The notes: generated from the sequence alone by a model not told the origin. Counted from the first letter of the stretch, positions 1 to 9,800 are shown. The stretch is DNA of 64,000 nucleotides from Actinospica robiniae DSM 44927 (GCF_000504285.1 NZ_KI632511.1:5562154-5626153); one strand, 5' to 3'. Made by a program: numbers and translations.

Positions 1-15
1 GGAAGGACTCCAGGC

Positions 16-798
16 ATGCTGACCATCGCCTACTCTCCCTGCCCCAACGACACCTTCATCTTCCACGCGTGGACGCACGGCCTGATCGCCGGAGCACCGG
101 AGCTGACGGTCAGTTACGCCGACATCGACCAGACCAACGGCTGGCTGGCCGACGAGCGCGGCCTGGACGTGATGAAGATCTCCGCGGCCGCGCTGCCGGA
201 GGCGCTGGCGAACGGCTACGAGCTGCTGCCGTGCGGCGGCGCGATGGGCCGGGGCTGCGGGCCGCTGGTGCTGGCCGCGCCCGGGTTCGGCGGCAGCCTG
301 GCCGGCCGGACGGTGGCCGTGCCGAGCCTGCGCTCGACCGCGTTCCTGCTGTTCAAGCAGTGGGCTGCGGCGCGGGGTGAGCAGCCTGAGATCAGGGTCA
401 TGCAGTTCCGCGACATCATGCCCGCGGTGCGCGACGGCGAGGTGGACGCCGGACTGGTCATCCACGAGGCCCGCTTCACCTACCAGCAGTTCGGCCTCGA
501 GTGCCTCGCCGATCTGGGCGAGTGGTGGGAGGCGACGACCGGCGCGCCGATCCCGTTGGGCGTGATCGTGGCCCGCTCGGCTCTCGGGCCCGAGGTGATC
601 GGCGGGGTCACCGCGGCGCTGCGCGCTTCCGTGGAACACGCCTTCGCCCACCCGCAGGACTCGCACGAATACGTGCTCTCCCTCGCCGAGGAGATGGATC
701 CGGATGTGGCCCGCCGCCACATCGAGCTCTACGTCAACGAGTTCTCCCGGGACCTCGGCCCGGACGGCGAGAAGGCCCTCGAACGCTTGTTCGTTTAG
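16..798 (+). CDS. mqnD: 1,4-dihydroxy-6-naphthoate synthase
   Basis: The 260-residue protein opens with the family signature SPCPNDTFIFHAW and continues as a periplasmic-binding-protein-like fold, as expected for MqnD. It cleaves cyclic dehypoxanthine futalosine to 1,4-dihydroxy-6-naphthoate in the futalosine route to menaquinone, in the cytosol. The length is normal for the family. The ATG at 16 follows a GGAAGGA ribosome-binding site at the very edge of the window, so upstream partners (mqnA or others) may lie just outside. A strong hairpin overlaps the stop codon. The assignment is by motif and whole-length resemblance and is quite sure. Confidence 0.93.
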   Translation: MLTIAYSPCPNDTFIFHAWTHGLIAGAPELTVSYADIDQTNGWLADERGLDVMKISAAALPEALANGYELLPCGGAMGRGCGPLVLAAPGFGGSLAGRTVAVPSLRSTAFLLFKQWAAARGEQPEIRVMQFRDIMPAVRDGEVDAGLVIHEARFTYQQFGLECLADLGEWWEATTGAPIPLGVIVARSALGPEVIGGVTAALRASVEHAFAHPQDSHEYVLSLAEEMDPDVARRHIELYVNEFSRDLGPDGEKALERLFV

Positions 799-811
799 CT
801 GTTCGAGGGCC
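774..811. terminator. hairpin overlapping the mqnD stop
   Basis: Arms 774-784 and 801-811 are a perfect 11-bp inverted repeat (GGCCCTCGAAC) with a 16-nt loop that contains the mqnD stop codon. It lies between convergent mqnD and the cold-shock gene. There is no T tract, which is common for actinomycete terminators. Confidence 0.65.
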
Positions 812-835
812 GGGAGCGACGGGCGGGGGCGGCGG

Positions 836-1219
836 TCACAGGTCGAGCTGGTCGGCCACCGCCCGGAGCAGCTTGGCCACCTTGCGGCCCTGCTCGCGCT
901 CGGGGTACTTGCCGCGGCGCAGGGTGGTCGAGACGTGGTCGAGCACCTTGATCACGTCTTCGACGATCACGACGAGGTCCTCGGCCGGCTTGCGCTGGGC
1001 CACCGCGACGGAGGGCTTGGCGTCGATCAGCTGGACGTTGAGCGCGCTCTCGCCGCGCCGCCCGTCCGCGATGCCGAACTCGACCCGCTGGCCGGGCTTG
1101 AGCGTATCGACCCCGGGCGGGAGCGCGGAGGAGTGGACGTGGACGTCGCCGCCGTCCTCGCGGGCGATGAAACCGAAGCCCTTTTCGGCGTTGTACCACT
1201 TCACCTTGCCGGTCGGCAC
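836..1219 (-). CDS. cold-shock domain protein with C-terminal extension
   Basis: Residues 1-67 form a CspA-type OB fold with both RNA-binding motifs visible (KGFGFI and the VHVHSSAL stretch). The remaining roughly 60 residues are a helical, charged tail ([20 protein letters not shown]...), so at 127 aa the protein is almost twice the usual length of a Csp. It probably binds single-stranded RNA or DNA; the role of the tail is unknown. A second, normal-length cold-shock gene lies at 18626-18829. In Streptomyces a similar extended Csp sits beside the futalosine genes, which agrees with this context. It is convergent with mqnD. Confidence 0.85.
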   Translation of the reverse strand: MPTGKVKWYNAEKGFGFIAREDGGDVHVHSSALPPGVDTLKPGQRVEFGIADGRRGESALNVQLIDAKPSVAVAQRKPAEDLVVIVEDVIKVLDHVSTTLRRGKYPEREQGRKVAKLLRAVADQLDL

Positions 1220-1410
1220 CGAACTACCTCATCACTCTCGTCGTAACTCCCGGGCTTCGCACGCTGACCGCGTTCACCCTGACGAGTTAAGGCTAGCTGC
1301 CCGGCGCCGCCTGGTCACGCTGCATTATCGAGCTGATCCGGACGCGTGAGCATTTCCTGCGGACATCCCTCGTACGGCGTAGTCAACGCGCGCTTCAGGG
1401 CCCGGACACC

Positions 1411-1429
1411 TAAGGTTAGGCGAACCTTA
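1411..1429. promoter_or_regulatory. iron box (DtxR/IdeR/DmdR operator)
   Basis: TAAGGTTAGGCGAACCTTA is a near-perfect 19-bp dyad and matches the DtxR/IdeR consensus TTAGGTTAGGCTAACCTAA at 16 of 19 positions. It ends 58 bp before the start codon of the downstream sucrase/ferredoxin-like gene, a promoter-proximal place for a repressor. Iron-replete repression is the expected outcome. Confidence 0.8.
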
Positions 1430-1487
1430 CTTTTCTCGTCGTCTCGGCTGCCCGGGCGCCGTGCCGCGGACTTCCCGGGAGGGCCTG

Positions 1488-2327
1488 ATGACGCTGCCGC
1501 CGTGTGCCGACCCCGCCGCGACCTGCGCCGGCGCCTGCGTCGGGCTCGGCGCGAGCGCACCGGCGGCCACCCGCGGCTGGCTGCTGATCGAACACGCCGG
1601 ACCGTGGCCCGCATTCGGCTATCCGAGTGACCTCCCGGCCGGCCTGGCGCGGTCCGCCGAGCGGCTGCTGGGTCACGGCGTGCGCCCGCAGCTGATCCGG
1701 CGCACGGACCGCCTCGGACGGCGCGGAGACGGCGTGCGCGCCGTCTTCCTGGCGGGCGGAGACGCCGCGGGATCGACCTGGATCGAGCGGGTCGATCCGG
1801 CACTGCTGACGGACCGTCACCCTGGCTCTCGACTGAACTCTGCGACGTTCCGTACCGCGCAGGCACCGGGCCTCGGGCGAGCCGCCGGGCCGCTGCTTCT
1901 GGTGTGCACGCACGGCCGGCGCGAGGTGAGCTGCGCCCGCTTCGGCCGGCCGGTCGCAGTGGCCTTGGCCGCCCGTTTCGGTCCGCTGGTCTGGGAGACC
2001 ACGCACGTCGGCGGCGACGAGTTCGCGGCCAACCTCGTACTGCTGCCGGAAGGCGCCTACTTCGGCCGGCTCGACCCACGTCAGGCCGTCATCGTGGCCG
2101 AGCGCGCACTGGCCGGGGAACTCGAGCTCGACGCGTACCGCGGTACGGCGGGCCGATCGGCCGGGGCGCAGGCTGCTGAGTCGCAGCTGCGCCACACCCT
2201 CGGGGAGCGATCACTCGCCACGCTGCGCCCGCTGCCGCCGTGCGCTCCCGACGTGCACTGCTTCATCCACATACAACCGGACGGCGCGCGCAGGCACTAC
2301 GAGGTGCCGGTCACGTCCGCCGGATGA
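1488..2327 (+). CDS. sucrase/ferredoxin-like (Suc_Fer-like) protein
   Basis: The start chosen is ATG 1488, which has GGGAGGG five bases upstream; a GTG at 1461 in the same frame has no ribosome-binding site. The 279-aa protein has the Suc_Fer-like layout: an N-terminal cysteine-rich segment (CADPAATCAGACVG), a thioredoxin-like core with CTHGRREVSCARFG, and the VGGDEFAANLVLLP motif corresponding to the family GGHRFA motif. Members carry or are predicted to carry a [2Fe-2S] cluster and are often found with siderophore genes. The iron box at 1411-1429 links this copy to iron limitation. Its electron-transfer partner is not in the window. Function beyond the family is not known. Confidence 0.8.
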   Translation: MTLPPCADPAATCAGACVGLGASAPAATRGWLLIEHAGPWPAFGYPSDLPAGLARSAERLLGHGVRPQLIRRTDRLGRRGDGVRAVFLAGGDAAGSTWIERVDPALLTDRHPGSRLNSATFRTAQAPGLGRAAGPLLLVCTHGRREVSCARFGRPVAVALAARFGPLVWETTHVGGDEFAANLVLLPEGAYFGRLDPRQAVIVAERALAGELELDAYRGTAGRSAGAQAAESQLRHTLGERSLATLRPLPPCAPDVHCFIHIQPDGARRHYEVPVTSAG

Positions 2328-3279
2328 CGCCGCGGGCCAGGCGCCAGGCCAGGAACATCGCGCCGAGCACCGCGATCATCCGCGGGAAGGCGCCGAAGAA
2401 CGAGTCCATGCCGCTGAGCAGGTCGACCGGCTTGTCCACGGTGCCGCCCGGCTTGCCGTGCCGGGTGAGCCAGAACCCGAAGCTGAAGAGCAGGAAGCTG
2501 ACCGCGGGCACACCCACCACCAGCAGCCACTTCTCCACCGGGCTGTAGAACCGGGAGGCGAACGCGACCAGGCCGCCGGCCACCAGGAACAGCCACTGCC
2601 CCATCACCGCGCCGGCCAGCAGCAGCACGATCGCGGCGGTCTCCACCGGGTGCACCCGCGGGCCGCCCACCCAGAAGCTGCGCAGCCGGGCCGAGACGTC
2701 GCCGCCGTCCTCCTCGGCCGGCGGCAGCGCCAGGCCGACGTCTCCGGTGGGCACCTGCACGCCCTGGTTGAGCGCGCCGACGGTCTCGGACCGGTAGTCG
2801 ATCGCCGCCGCGAACGGGTCGGGGTCCAGACAGATCTCAGGGCCCGAACCGGGCGGCCCGACCGGGTGCACCGGGCCGTGTCCGTGCGTCTCCGGCGCGA
2901 GCTGCTTGGCCAGCTCCGCGTCCACCGCGCCCGCGCTCGAACTCGGCCCGGTCCGGCTGAGCCGCGCGGCGAGCGCCTGCTGCGACTCGGGGTCGCGCTG
3001 CACCTCGGCGTCGACCAGGGTGATCGGGTCGCCGAGGGAGCTCAGGATGCGCTCGAGGGTACGGATGTCCCGGCCGTTGGCCGCGCGCTCCTGCTCGATC
3101 CGCTGGCGCAGCGTGTCGAGCAGCCGGCTGCGCGAGGCGGGCGAGAGGTGCGGGGCCGCGACGTCGGCCACCTTGCTCAGGAATGCCGCGAGCTGCTGCT
3201 CCGGATCGCGGTCCGGTCGCGCCGAGCGCCTGCCGTAGGCGTCGAACTCGTATCCGCTGCGCACTGCTCCACCCCTCAT
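2311..3279 (-). CDS. HAAS-like domain membrane protein
   Basis: The frame is open further upstream, but the sensible starts are ATG 3279 or GTG 3264, the latter preceded by AGGGGTGGAG. Residues about 25-110 are helical and resemble the HAAS region of actinobacterial membrane regulators (AAFLSKVADVAAPHLSP... and ...LERILSSLGDPITLV). The C-terminal third has about four membrane segments (around VETAAIVLLLAGAVMG, FLVAGGLVAFASRF, WLLVVGVPAVSFLLF and MIAVLGAMFLAWRLA). Its last codons overlap the 3' end of the convergent Suc_Fer gene by 17 nt. The function is unknown; a role in envelope signalling is only suggested by the HAAS-like part. Confidence 0.7.
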   Translation of the reverse strand: MRGGAVRSGYEFDAYGRRSARPDRDPEQQLAAFLSKVADVAAPHLSPASRSRLLDTLRQRIEQERAANGRDIRTLERILSSLGDPITLVDAEVQRDPESQQALAARLSRTGPSSSAGAVDAELAKQLAPETHGHGPVHPVGPPGSGPEICLDPDPFAAAIDYRSETVGALNQGVQVPTGDVGLALPPAEEDGGDVSARLRSFWVGGPRVHPVETAAIVLLLAGAVMGQWLFLVAGGLVAFASRFYSPVEKWLLVVGVPAVSFLLFSFGFWLTRHGKPGGTVDKPVDLLSGMDSFFGAFPRMIAVLGAMFLAWRLARGVIRRT

Positions 3280-3423
3280 GGATCCCACATCACCGAGTCC
3301 TGTTATATATGCCCGGCGGGTGGGCGCGATGACCCGGCGCGTGAATGTGTCGAGGAGCACGCGCGTGCGCGGTTTCACCTCCGGGCTGGGGGTGGTGGCA
3401 TGCGGTGTGGCACGCTGTGAGCC

Positions 3424-4128
3424 ATGCCGAAGGGACTGTTGGAAGTCATCGCGGTGGACGCCGAAGACGCGCGTCGCGCCGTGTCCGCCGGAGCGCACCG
3501 GCTGGAACTGGTCAGTTCGATGCAGTACGCGGGTTTCTGCCCCGCGCCCGAGACGGTCGAGTCGGTGTCAGCCGCCGTGGACGTGCCGGTGCGGGTGATG
3601 CTGAGGTTGCGTGAGGGTTTCGGCGTGGGCGGCACCGAGGGTGTCGCACGGCTCGTCGAAACGGCCGGGCGGCTGCGCGAGGCCGGCGCACGGGAGTTCG
3701 TCCTGGGGTGGCTGGACGGCGCCGGCGCGGCGGATCTGGCCGCGATCGGCGCCGTGCTCGAGGCTCTGGACGGCCTCCCGTGGACTTTCCACAAGGCTGT
3801 GGACGACGGATCGGTGGACCGGCCCGCGCTGTTCGAGGCGATCCGCGGCCTGCCCGGCCTGGACACCGTGCTCAGTTCGGGCGGTCCGCTCCCGGCCGGC
3901 CAAGGCGCGGACGTCCTCGCCGCGGAGGCGGCCCGGGAGGCCGGTCTCGGCGAGGCCGGACTGCAACTGCTGGTGGGCGGGGGACTGCGGCTCGACGATG
4001 TCCCGGTGCTCCGAGCCCGCGGCCTGACCGACTTCCACGTCGGCACGGCCGTGCGGGTCGGCGGCTCCTGGGAGAACCCGGTCGACCCGGGCATCGTCGA
4101 GCACTGGCACGCAGCGGTCGAGAGCTGA
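3424..4128 (+). CDS. cutC: CutC family protein
   Basis: The 234-residue TIM-barrel protein carries CutC signatures: LEVIAVDAEDARRAVSAGAHRLEL at the N terminus, VMLRLR, FHKAVDD and VLSSGG. CutC was named for copper homeostasis in E. coli, but the biochemical role is still debated. Length and motif order are normal. It is a single gene, divergent from the HAAS-like membrane protein and convergent with the HelD-type gene, with a terminator hairpin right after its stop. No metal-responsive operator was recognised upstream. Confidence 0.88.
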   Translation: MPKGLLEVIAVDAEDARRAVSAGAHRLELVSSMQYAGFCPAPETVESVSAAVDVPVRVMLRLREGFGVGGTEGVARLVETAGRLREAGAREFVLGWLDGAGAADLAAIGAVLEALDGLPWTFHKAVDDGSVDRPALFEAIRGLPGLDTVLSSGGPLPAGQGADVLAAEAAREAGLGEAGLQLLVGGGLRLDDVPVLRARGLTDFHVGTAVRVGGSWENPVDPGIVEHWHAAVES

Positions 4129-4144
4129 GCCGGAATCGGTTGTG

Positions 4145-4178
4145 CCGGGCCGTCAGGACGCAGACGGCGACGGCCCGG
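4145..4178. terminator. hairpin terminator between cutC and helD-type gene
   Basis: CCGGGCCGTC (4145-4154) and GACGGCCCGG (4169-4178) form a perfect 10-bp stem with a 14-nt loop, 17 nt after the cutC stop. The gene on the other side converges, so it may serve both strands. Confidence 0.65.
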
Positions 4179-4276
4179 TCGTCAGGCTCGGCGGCCGCCG
4201 TGCTGTCCGCCGAACCGCCGCGACTATATCAATAGTCGATCAGTGCACGGCGGTTCCGCGGAGCGGCCGCACCCGC

Positions 4277-6397
4277 TCAGGCCAGCTCCGCCGGAAGCGG
4301 CCGGGAGTGCAGCACGACCAGCCTGGTGACGGCACGGGTGAGCACGACGTAGAGCCGGCGCAGGCCGAGCACCTCATCGTGTTCGGCCTCGGCGATGGTG
4401 GTGGGTTCGAGCACGATCACCTGGTCGTACTCGAGGCCCTTGGCCAGGCTGGCCGGGACGAGGACGAGCCGTGCCGTCTCTGCGTCGGCGCCCTGCTCGG
4501 GAGCTGGATCCGCTACTTCGTCCTCTTCCTCAGCCTCCTGATCGAGCCGGGAGTAGGCGATGCCGGCCCGATCGAGGCTCGCGGCCACTGCGTTGAGCGC
4601 CGCGTCCGCCGTGATGACGCCGACCGAGCCCTCGTCGGCCAGAGCGCTGCGGACGGAGTCGAGCAGCCATTCCTCGAGCTCCGCCTCTCCCTCGACCCCG
4701 AGGACGTCGAGGCCGCCGCCCTGCTGGCGGACCGAGGTGGGCGGAGCGAGATGGGGCGCGATCGTGGGCAGCAGCCTGGCCGCGTACTCGATCACCTGGC
4801 GCGGCACGCGGAAGCCCTGGGTCAGCTCCTCGATGACCGCCTCGCTCTTGCCCAGGTGCTCCAGTGCCGCCTCCCAGCTGCCGGTGGCCCACGGCGTCGT
4901 CGCCTGGGCGATGTCGCCGAGCACGGTCACCGACCCGGTGGTGCACCGGCGCGCGACCGCCCGCAGCTGCATCGCGGAGAGGTCCTGCGCTTCGTCGACC
5001 ACGACGTGGGCGAGCGAGGCGGTCCGCTCGAGCAGGTCGGAAAGCTCGTCGAGCAGGACCACGTCGGCCATGGTCCACTTGGCCGCGCCAGCCGAGCGCG
5101 GCGCCCTCTCCCAGAGCAGCAGCTGCTGCTCAGGCTCGGTCAGCTCGTCCTTCGCCGCCAGCGCCAGCAGTTCCGGGTCGCTGAAGAGAGCGTGCAGCAC
5201 CTTGGCCGGCTCCATGGCAGGCCAGGCATGGTCGACCACCAGCTTGACCGGGCGCATCCGCGCCACCGCGTCCTGGATCCGGTCGTCCGGGGACTCGCCG
5301 GCCATCTCCATCCGTCGCAGGACGCTGTGGGCGATCCGCTGCGCCAGCATCACCCGGCCCGCGCCGTAGCGCACCTCGCGGCCGCGCAGCGTCTCGATGT
5401 GTTCGGCGATCTCGTGGGCGGGCACGCGCCAGTGCCGCGAGCCGCGGATCACGGTCAGCGACTCGGTCGGCGTCTGCACGTTCGCCCAGACCGCGCGCCG
5501 CAGCACGCGGGCCATCCGCGCGTCGCCCTTGAGCCGCGCCGCCGCCGCGCCGTCGACCGCGCGGACGGGCGCGCGCGCCACCAGCTCGGCGACCGTGGCC
5601 TGGGCCACGTCGATCTCGCCGAGCGCGGGCAGCACCTGCTCGATGTACTTGAGGAACTGCCGGTTCGGCCCCACCACCAACGCGCCGCCGCGTTTGATCC
5701 GATCGCGGTGCGCATAGAGCAGGAACGCCACCCGGTGCAGGCCCACGGCCGTCTTCCCGGTGCCGGGCGCTCCCTGGACGCAGATGCTCGTGCCCAGGTC
5801 GGCGCGGACGATCTCGTCCTGCTCCGGCTGGATGGTGGCGACGATGTCGCGCATCGGGCCGGTGCGCGGGCGCTCGATCTCCTGGCGCAGGATCTGCGAG
5901 CCCGGCTCAGTGCCGTGAGCGCCCTGTTGAGCCGGCTTGGCACCGGGGCCGAGCGGCTCGTCCTCGATCGCGGTGAGCTGGCCGGCCGAGAAGCCGAAGC
6001 GGCGGCGCAGGCCGAGGCCCATCGGCTCCTTCACGCTGGCCCGGTAGAAGGCCAGCGAGACCGGGGCGCGCCAGTCCACCACCATCGGATCGCCGTGCGC
6101 GTCGTGCACGTGGCGGCGGCCCACGTAGAAATGCTCGCCCCGGTATTCGGAGCCGGCCTCGGGGTCGTAGTCGAGCCGGCCGAAGAAGAGCGGCACGTCG
6201 GGACGGTCGGCCAGGGCGGCGGCCCGGGCCTGGATCGCGGAGTTGATCACCTCGGTCGAGACCGCGTTGCCGCCCTGCGCGCGCAGCGCGAGGGTCTCCG
6301 CGCGCATCGCGCGCAGCGCCGCGCGGGAGCGCTCCAGATGCTCGCGTTCCGCGACGACCTGCGGGGAGAGCGGTGCGGCGGCAGAGTTTTCGGGCAT
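4277..6397 (-). CDS. HelD/HelR-family RNA polymerase-associated ATPase
   Basis: The 706-aa superfamily 1 protein has a Walker A GAPGTGKT at residues about 209-216, Walker B VVVDEAQDLS, and the late motifs GDIAQATTPWATGSWE, GFRVPRQ and VLTRAVTRL. The N-terminal arm (residues 1-60, coiled coil) and the RLDY...GEHFYVGRRHVHD segment are typical of actinobacterial HelD rather than UvrD. HelD proteins reach into RNA polymerase and release stalled enzyme; the Streptomyces member HelR displaces rifamycins and gives resistance. Whether this copy is a HelR or a housekeeping HelD cannot be settled from sequence alone. Its ribosome-binding site GGAGG lies in a 5' hairpin (6404-6456), which suggests post-transcriptional control. 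Confidence 0.87.
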   Translation of the reverse strand: MPENSAAAPLSPQVVAEREHLERSRAALRAMRAETLALRAQGGNAVSTEVINSAIQARAAALADRPDVPLFFGRLDYDPEAGSEYRGEHFYVGRRHVHDAHGDPMVVDWRAPVSLAFYRASVKEPMGLGLRRRFGFSAGQLTAIEDEPLGPGAKPAQQGAHGTEPGSQILRQEIERPRTGPMRDIVATIQPEQDEIVRADLGTSICVQGAPGTGKTAVGLHRVAFLLYAHRDRIKRGGALVVGPNRQFLKYIEQVLPALGEIDVAQATVAELVARAPVRAVDGAAAARLKGDARMARVLRRAVWANVQTPTESLTVIRGSRHWRVPAHEIAEHIETLRGREVRYGAGRVMLAQRIAHSVLRRMEMAGESPDDRIQDAVARMRPVKLVVDHAWPAMEPAKVLHALFSDPELLALAAKDELTEPEQQLLLWERAPRSAGAAKWTMADVVLLDELSDLLERTASLAHVVVDEAQDLSAMQLRAVARRCTTGSVTVLGDIAQATTPWATGSWEAALEHLGKSEAVIEELTQGFRVPRQVIEYAARLLPTIAPHLAPPTSVRQQGGGLDVLGVEGEAELEEWLLDSVRSALADEGSVGVITADAALNAVAASLDRAGIAYSRLDQEAEEEDEVADPAPEQGADAETARLVLVPASLAKGLEYDQVIVLEPTTIAEAEHDEVLGLRRLYVVLTRAVTRLVVLHSRPLPAELA

Positions 6398-6403
6398 GGC
6401 GAA

Positions 6404-6456
6404 GCCTCCAAAAAATACGTCGATCTTTCGCTATCAGGTTGCGTATTTCCGGAGGC
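6404..6456 (-). promoter_or_regulatory. 5' leader hairpin masking the HelD-type ribosome-binding site
   Basis: On the minus strand, the arms GCCTCC-GG-AAATACG (6456-6442) and CGTATTT-TTT-GGAGGC (6419-6404) pair except for a small internal mismatch, around a 22-nt loop. The second arm contains the GGAGG that serves the ATG at 6397, seven bases away. Base-pairing would hide the ribosome-binding site. The T-run in the same arm is unusual for this GC-rich DNA. Confidence 0.5.
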
Positions 6457-6763
6457 AGAGGTCCGGGCCGCGTGGGCCCGTACGTGCACTGAGCACGGCG
6501 GGGTATTGCCGTGTGAAATGGAGGAAAGCACTTTACCAGGGCTCTTGACACGGGGGCAAACCGGCGACAGGCTGCACAGGCGCCCGGCACGTGCCGACCG
6601 CGCCGCCCTCCGGCGGCGCCGGTGGCACCGAAGACTCCGTCGGACGCGCGCGGTCCGACAGGCGGGCCGTGGTTCGAGACCTGGTCGGCGGTGCGGCGCC
6701 GGCGGGTCCAGCGGATCACGGCCGGCCGCGCGCGGCCGACGGTCACCTGGCCGCCGGGCGTCA

Positions 6764-6786
6764 CCCGGTCGTCGCCGACGACCGGG
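6764..6786. promoter_or_regulatory. perfect hairpin or operator upstream of glucosidase
   Basis: CCCGGTCGTC, a 3-nt loop GCC, then GACGACCGGG: a perfect 10-bp inverted repeat ending 29 bp before the start codon at 6816. It could be an operator dyad or an mRNA leader structure; nothing in the sequence decides which. Confidence 0.4.
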
Positions 6787-6815
6787 CGACTCCGCCTGTC
6801 GACGATGAGGTCCGG

Positions 6816-9800
6816 ATGACCCCACGCAATCCCCTTCACTCCCCCGCCCGCCGCGGCGGCCTCGGCGTGCTCTGCGCGCTGGCGCTGGTGGCCGCGACCG
6901 GCCCGGCGCACGCGGCCGCCTCCTCGGCCGCCGGCTCCGCCGCGTCCGGCGGCCCCGGCGCCGCCTCGTACTACGACCTGGCCCGCAAGGACTGCCTCGG
7001 CACCGCCCGGGACACCACCTCGAAGGTCTGGTACACGGTCGCGGACGGCGTGCTCTCGGACGTGTACGAGCCGACCGTGGACAACACGAACGTCAGCACC
7101 CTGCAGTACGTGGTGACCGACGGCTCGAGCTTCACCGACCTGCAGACCCGGGACATGACCTACACGGTGGCCGCCGACACCACCGGCATGGCGTGCACGG
7201 TCACCGCCACCGACAAGGCGCACGGGTTCCGGCTGACCACCGAGTACGTCACCGACCCGGTCCGCGACACGGTGCTGATGCACACCACGCTCTCGGCGGT
7301 GCCGGGAAGCAAGACCAACCTCTCCGCCCTGCACGTCTACGCGCGCCTCGACGCGCACGTCAACGGCACCGGCGGCGGTGGGACGGACAACGCGGGCGGC
7401 AACACCGGCGTCATCGACGCGAGCGGCACCCCGGTCGTCAGCAACACCCTGACCAGCACCGAAGCGGTCAACCGGGACTACGCCGTGCCGACCTCCATGG
7501 CACTGACCGCCACCTCGGCCGGCGAGGCCTCGGTCGGCTACGCGGGCACCGCCGGCGACGGGCTGACCCAGCTCGACTCGGCCCATGCGCTCACCGCGTA
7601 CAACTCCGCCGCGAACGGGCACATCGTCGCGACCGAGGACGTCACGCCGCGCACCCACGGCGCGTCCAACGCGGCTGAGGACTTCACGCTGGCGCTCGGC
7701 TTCGGCCGTACCCAAACGCAGGCCGCTGCCACCGCGAAGGCCTCGTTGCTGCTCCCCTTCGCTGCGCAGGAGCAGCTCTACCTGACCACGTGGCGCCTGT
7801 ACGACAGCACCCTGAAGCAGCCGCCCGCCCGGGTGGACGGCGTCGACGAGCAGACGATCCGCAAGACGTACTACCTCGACGCGAACGTGCTCAAGTCCAG
7901 CGAGGACAAGACCTTCCCGGGCGCCATCGTCGCGTCGCTCGCCTCGCCCTGGGGCCAGGCTGTGAACGCCGGGGCGTACGTCGGCGGCAAGGCGGTCTAC
8001 TTCGGCTCGTACCGCGAGGTCTTCGCCCGCGACCTGTACGAGGCCTTCACCGGGCTGCTCGCCGACGGAGACCTCGGCACCGCCCGGAACACCGCGAAGT
8101 TCCTGCTGACCAAGCAGCAGCTGCCCACCGGTGAGATCCCGCGCAACTCGCTGGTCAACGGCAAGGCCGCGCCGGACACCGGCGGCGACCAGCTCGACGA
8201 GACCGCGTACCCGATCCTGATGGCCTACCAGGCCGGCCTCGGCGGCGACGCGTCGCTGTGGACCGAGCACATCAAGCCCGCGGCCGACTTCCTGGTCGCG
8301 CACGGCCCGTCCTTCGGGGTGGAGCGCTGGGAAGAGCAGTCCGGCTACTCGCCCTCGACCATCGCGGCCGAGATCGCCGGCCTGACCGCCGCGTCGGCCA
8401 TCGCGACCATGCACGGTGACGGCGCGGACGCCGCGCTCTACCAGGCGGCCGCGGACGACTTCCAGCGCAACATCGAGAACTGGACCGTCACCAGCACCGG
8501 TTCGCAGAGCTCGAACCCGTACTTCATGCGGCTGTCCAAGACCGGCGACCCGAACGCGGCGATCACCTATTCGCTCTCGAACGGCGCACCCAGCGTCGAT
8601 CAGCGCGACGTGATCGACGGCGGCTTCCAGGAGCTGGTGCGGCTCGGCGAGCTCTCGCCGTCCGACACCACCTTCCAGAACTCGCTCTCGGTCCTCGACG
8701 ACACGATCTCCGTCTCCACGCCGTCCGGCACCGGCTACTACCGGTACGGCGACGGCGCGAGCCTCGGCAGCACCGACGGCTACGGCGACTGCTCGACGAC
8801 GAACAGCCAGACCTCGTGCACGACCGCGGGCGAGCCGTGGCCGACCACCGACACCGGCACCGGCCACCTGTGGCCCGTGCTCTCCGGCGAGCGGGCCGAA
8901 TCCGCCGTCGCCGAGAAGGACCCGAGCACCGCGAGCGGCCTGCTGAAGTTCATGATCAGCTCGGCTTCCGGCGAGGGCCTGGTGCCCGAGCAGGTCTGGG
9001 AGGACCCGAACCTGGCGGCCTCGCCGTACGGCTCGGACCCGACCACCGCCAGCATCGGCTTCGTCGACGGCCAGGCCGCCGGCTCCGCCTCGCCGCTGAC
9101 CTGGGCCCAGTCCCAGGAACTGCGGCTGATCGTGGACCTCGGCACCGGCCACGACCCGAGCACGCCGCAGCTGACCACCCAGCGCTACGTCGCGCACGCG
9201 GCGCCGGGCACCGCCCCGGTGACGCTGACCTCCCCGACCGGGGGCAGCACGATCGAGGGCGGCAGCACCACGGTGGCCGGCACCACGACGCCGGGCGCGC
9301 GCCTGACCGTCTCGTCGCAGGACACGGACACCAGCGCGGCCGCGCAGAGCGTGACCGCCACCGCCGACGCGACCGGGGCGTTCTCCGCCGCGGTGCCGGT
9401 CGGCTTCGGCACCAACGTGATCAGTGTCGCGGCCACCGCCTCCGGTGCGACCGGCTTCGCCCAGACTGACGTGGTCGGCGACGTGGCCGGCGGCACCACC
9501 GTGCTGGACGTGACGCACGCCGGCAACCACGACGGCCCGGGCACGTATCAGTACCCGACCGCAGCGGACTTCGTCGCAGGCTCCTTCGACATCGACCGCT
9601 TCCAGGTGATCACGGCCGACGGCACGGTCTACCTGCGTCTGACGCTGGCCGACCTGACGCCGACCTTCGGCGCCACGATGGGCGCGCAGCTGCTCGACTA
9701 CTACATCCACGACCCGAACGCGACGAGCACGTCGACCGCCGCCGCGTACCCGAGCCGCAACTACACGATCGCCTCGGCGGACGCGTGGAACCAGCGGATC

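Larger units (their letters stand above)
6398..6815. other. 418-bp divergent intergenic region
   Basis: This region separates the HelD-type gene from the secreted glucosidase. Besides the leader hairpin at 6404-6456 it contains a TTGACA at 6545-6550, followed after 17 nt by CAGGCT, a possible promoter for the glucosidase, and a perfect 10-bp hairpin at 6764-6786. I recognised no other gene in it. Confidence 0.5.

Noticed and set aside
6398-6600. Rifamycin-associated element expected before a helR gene
   Set aside because: I could not recall its consensus with certainty, so I could neither confirm nor exclude one; only the leader hairpin is reported.
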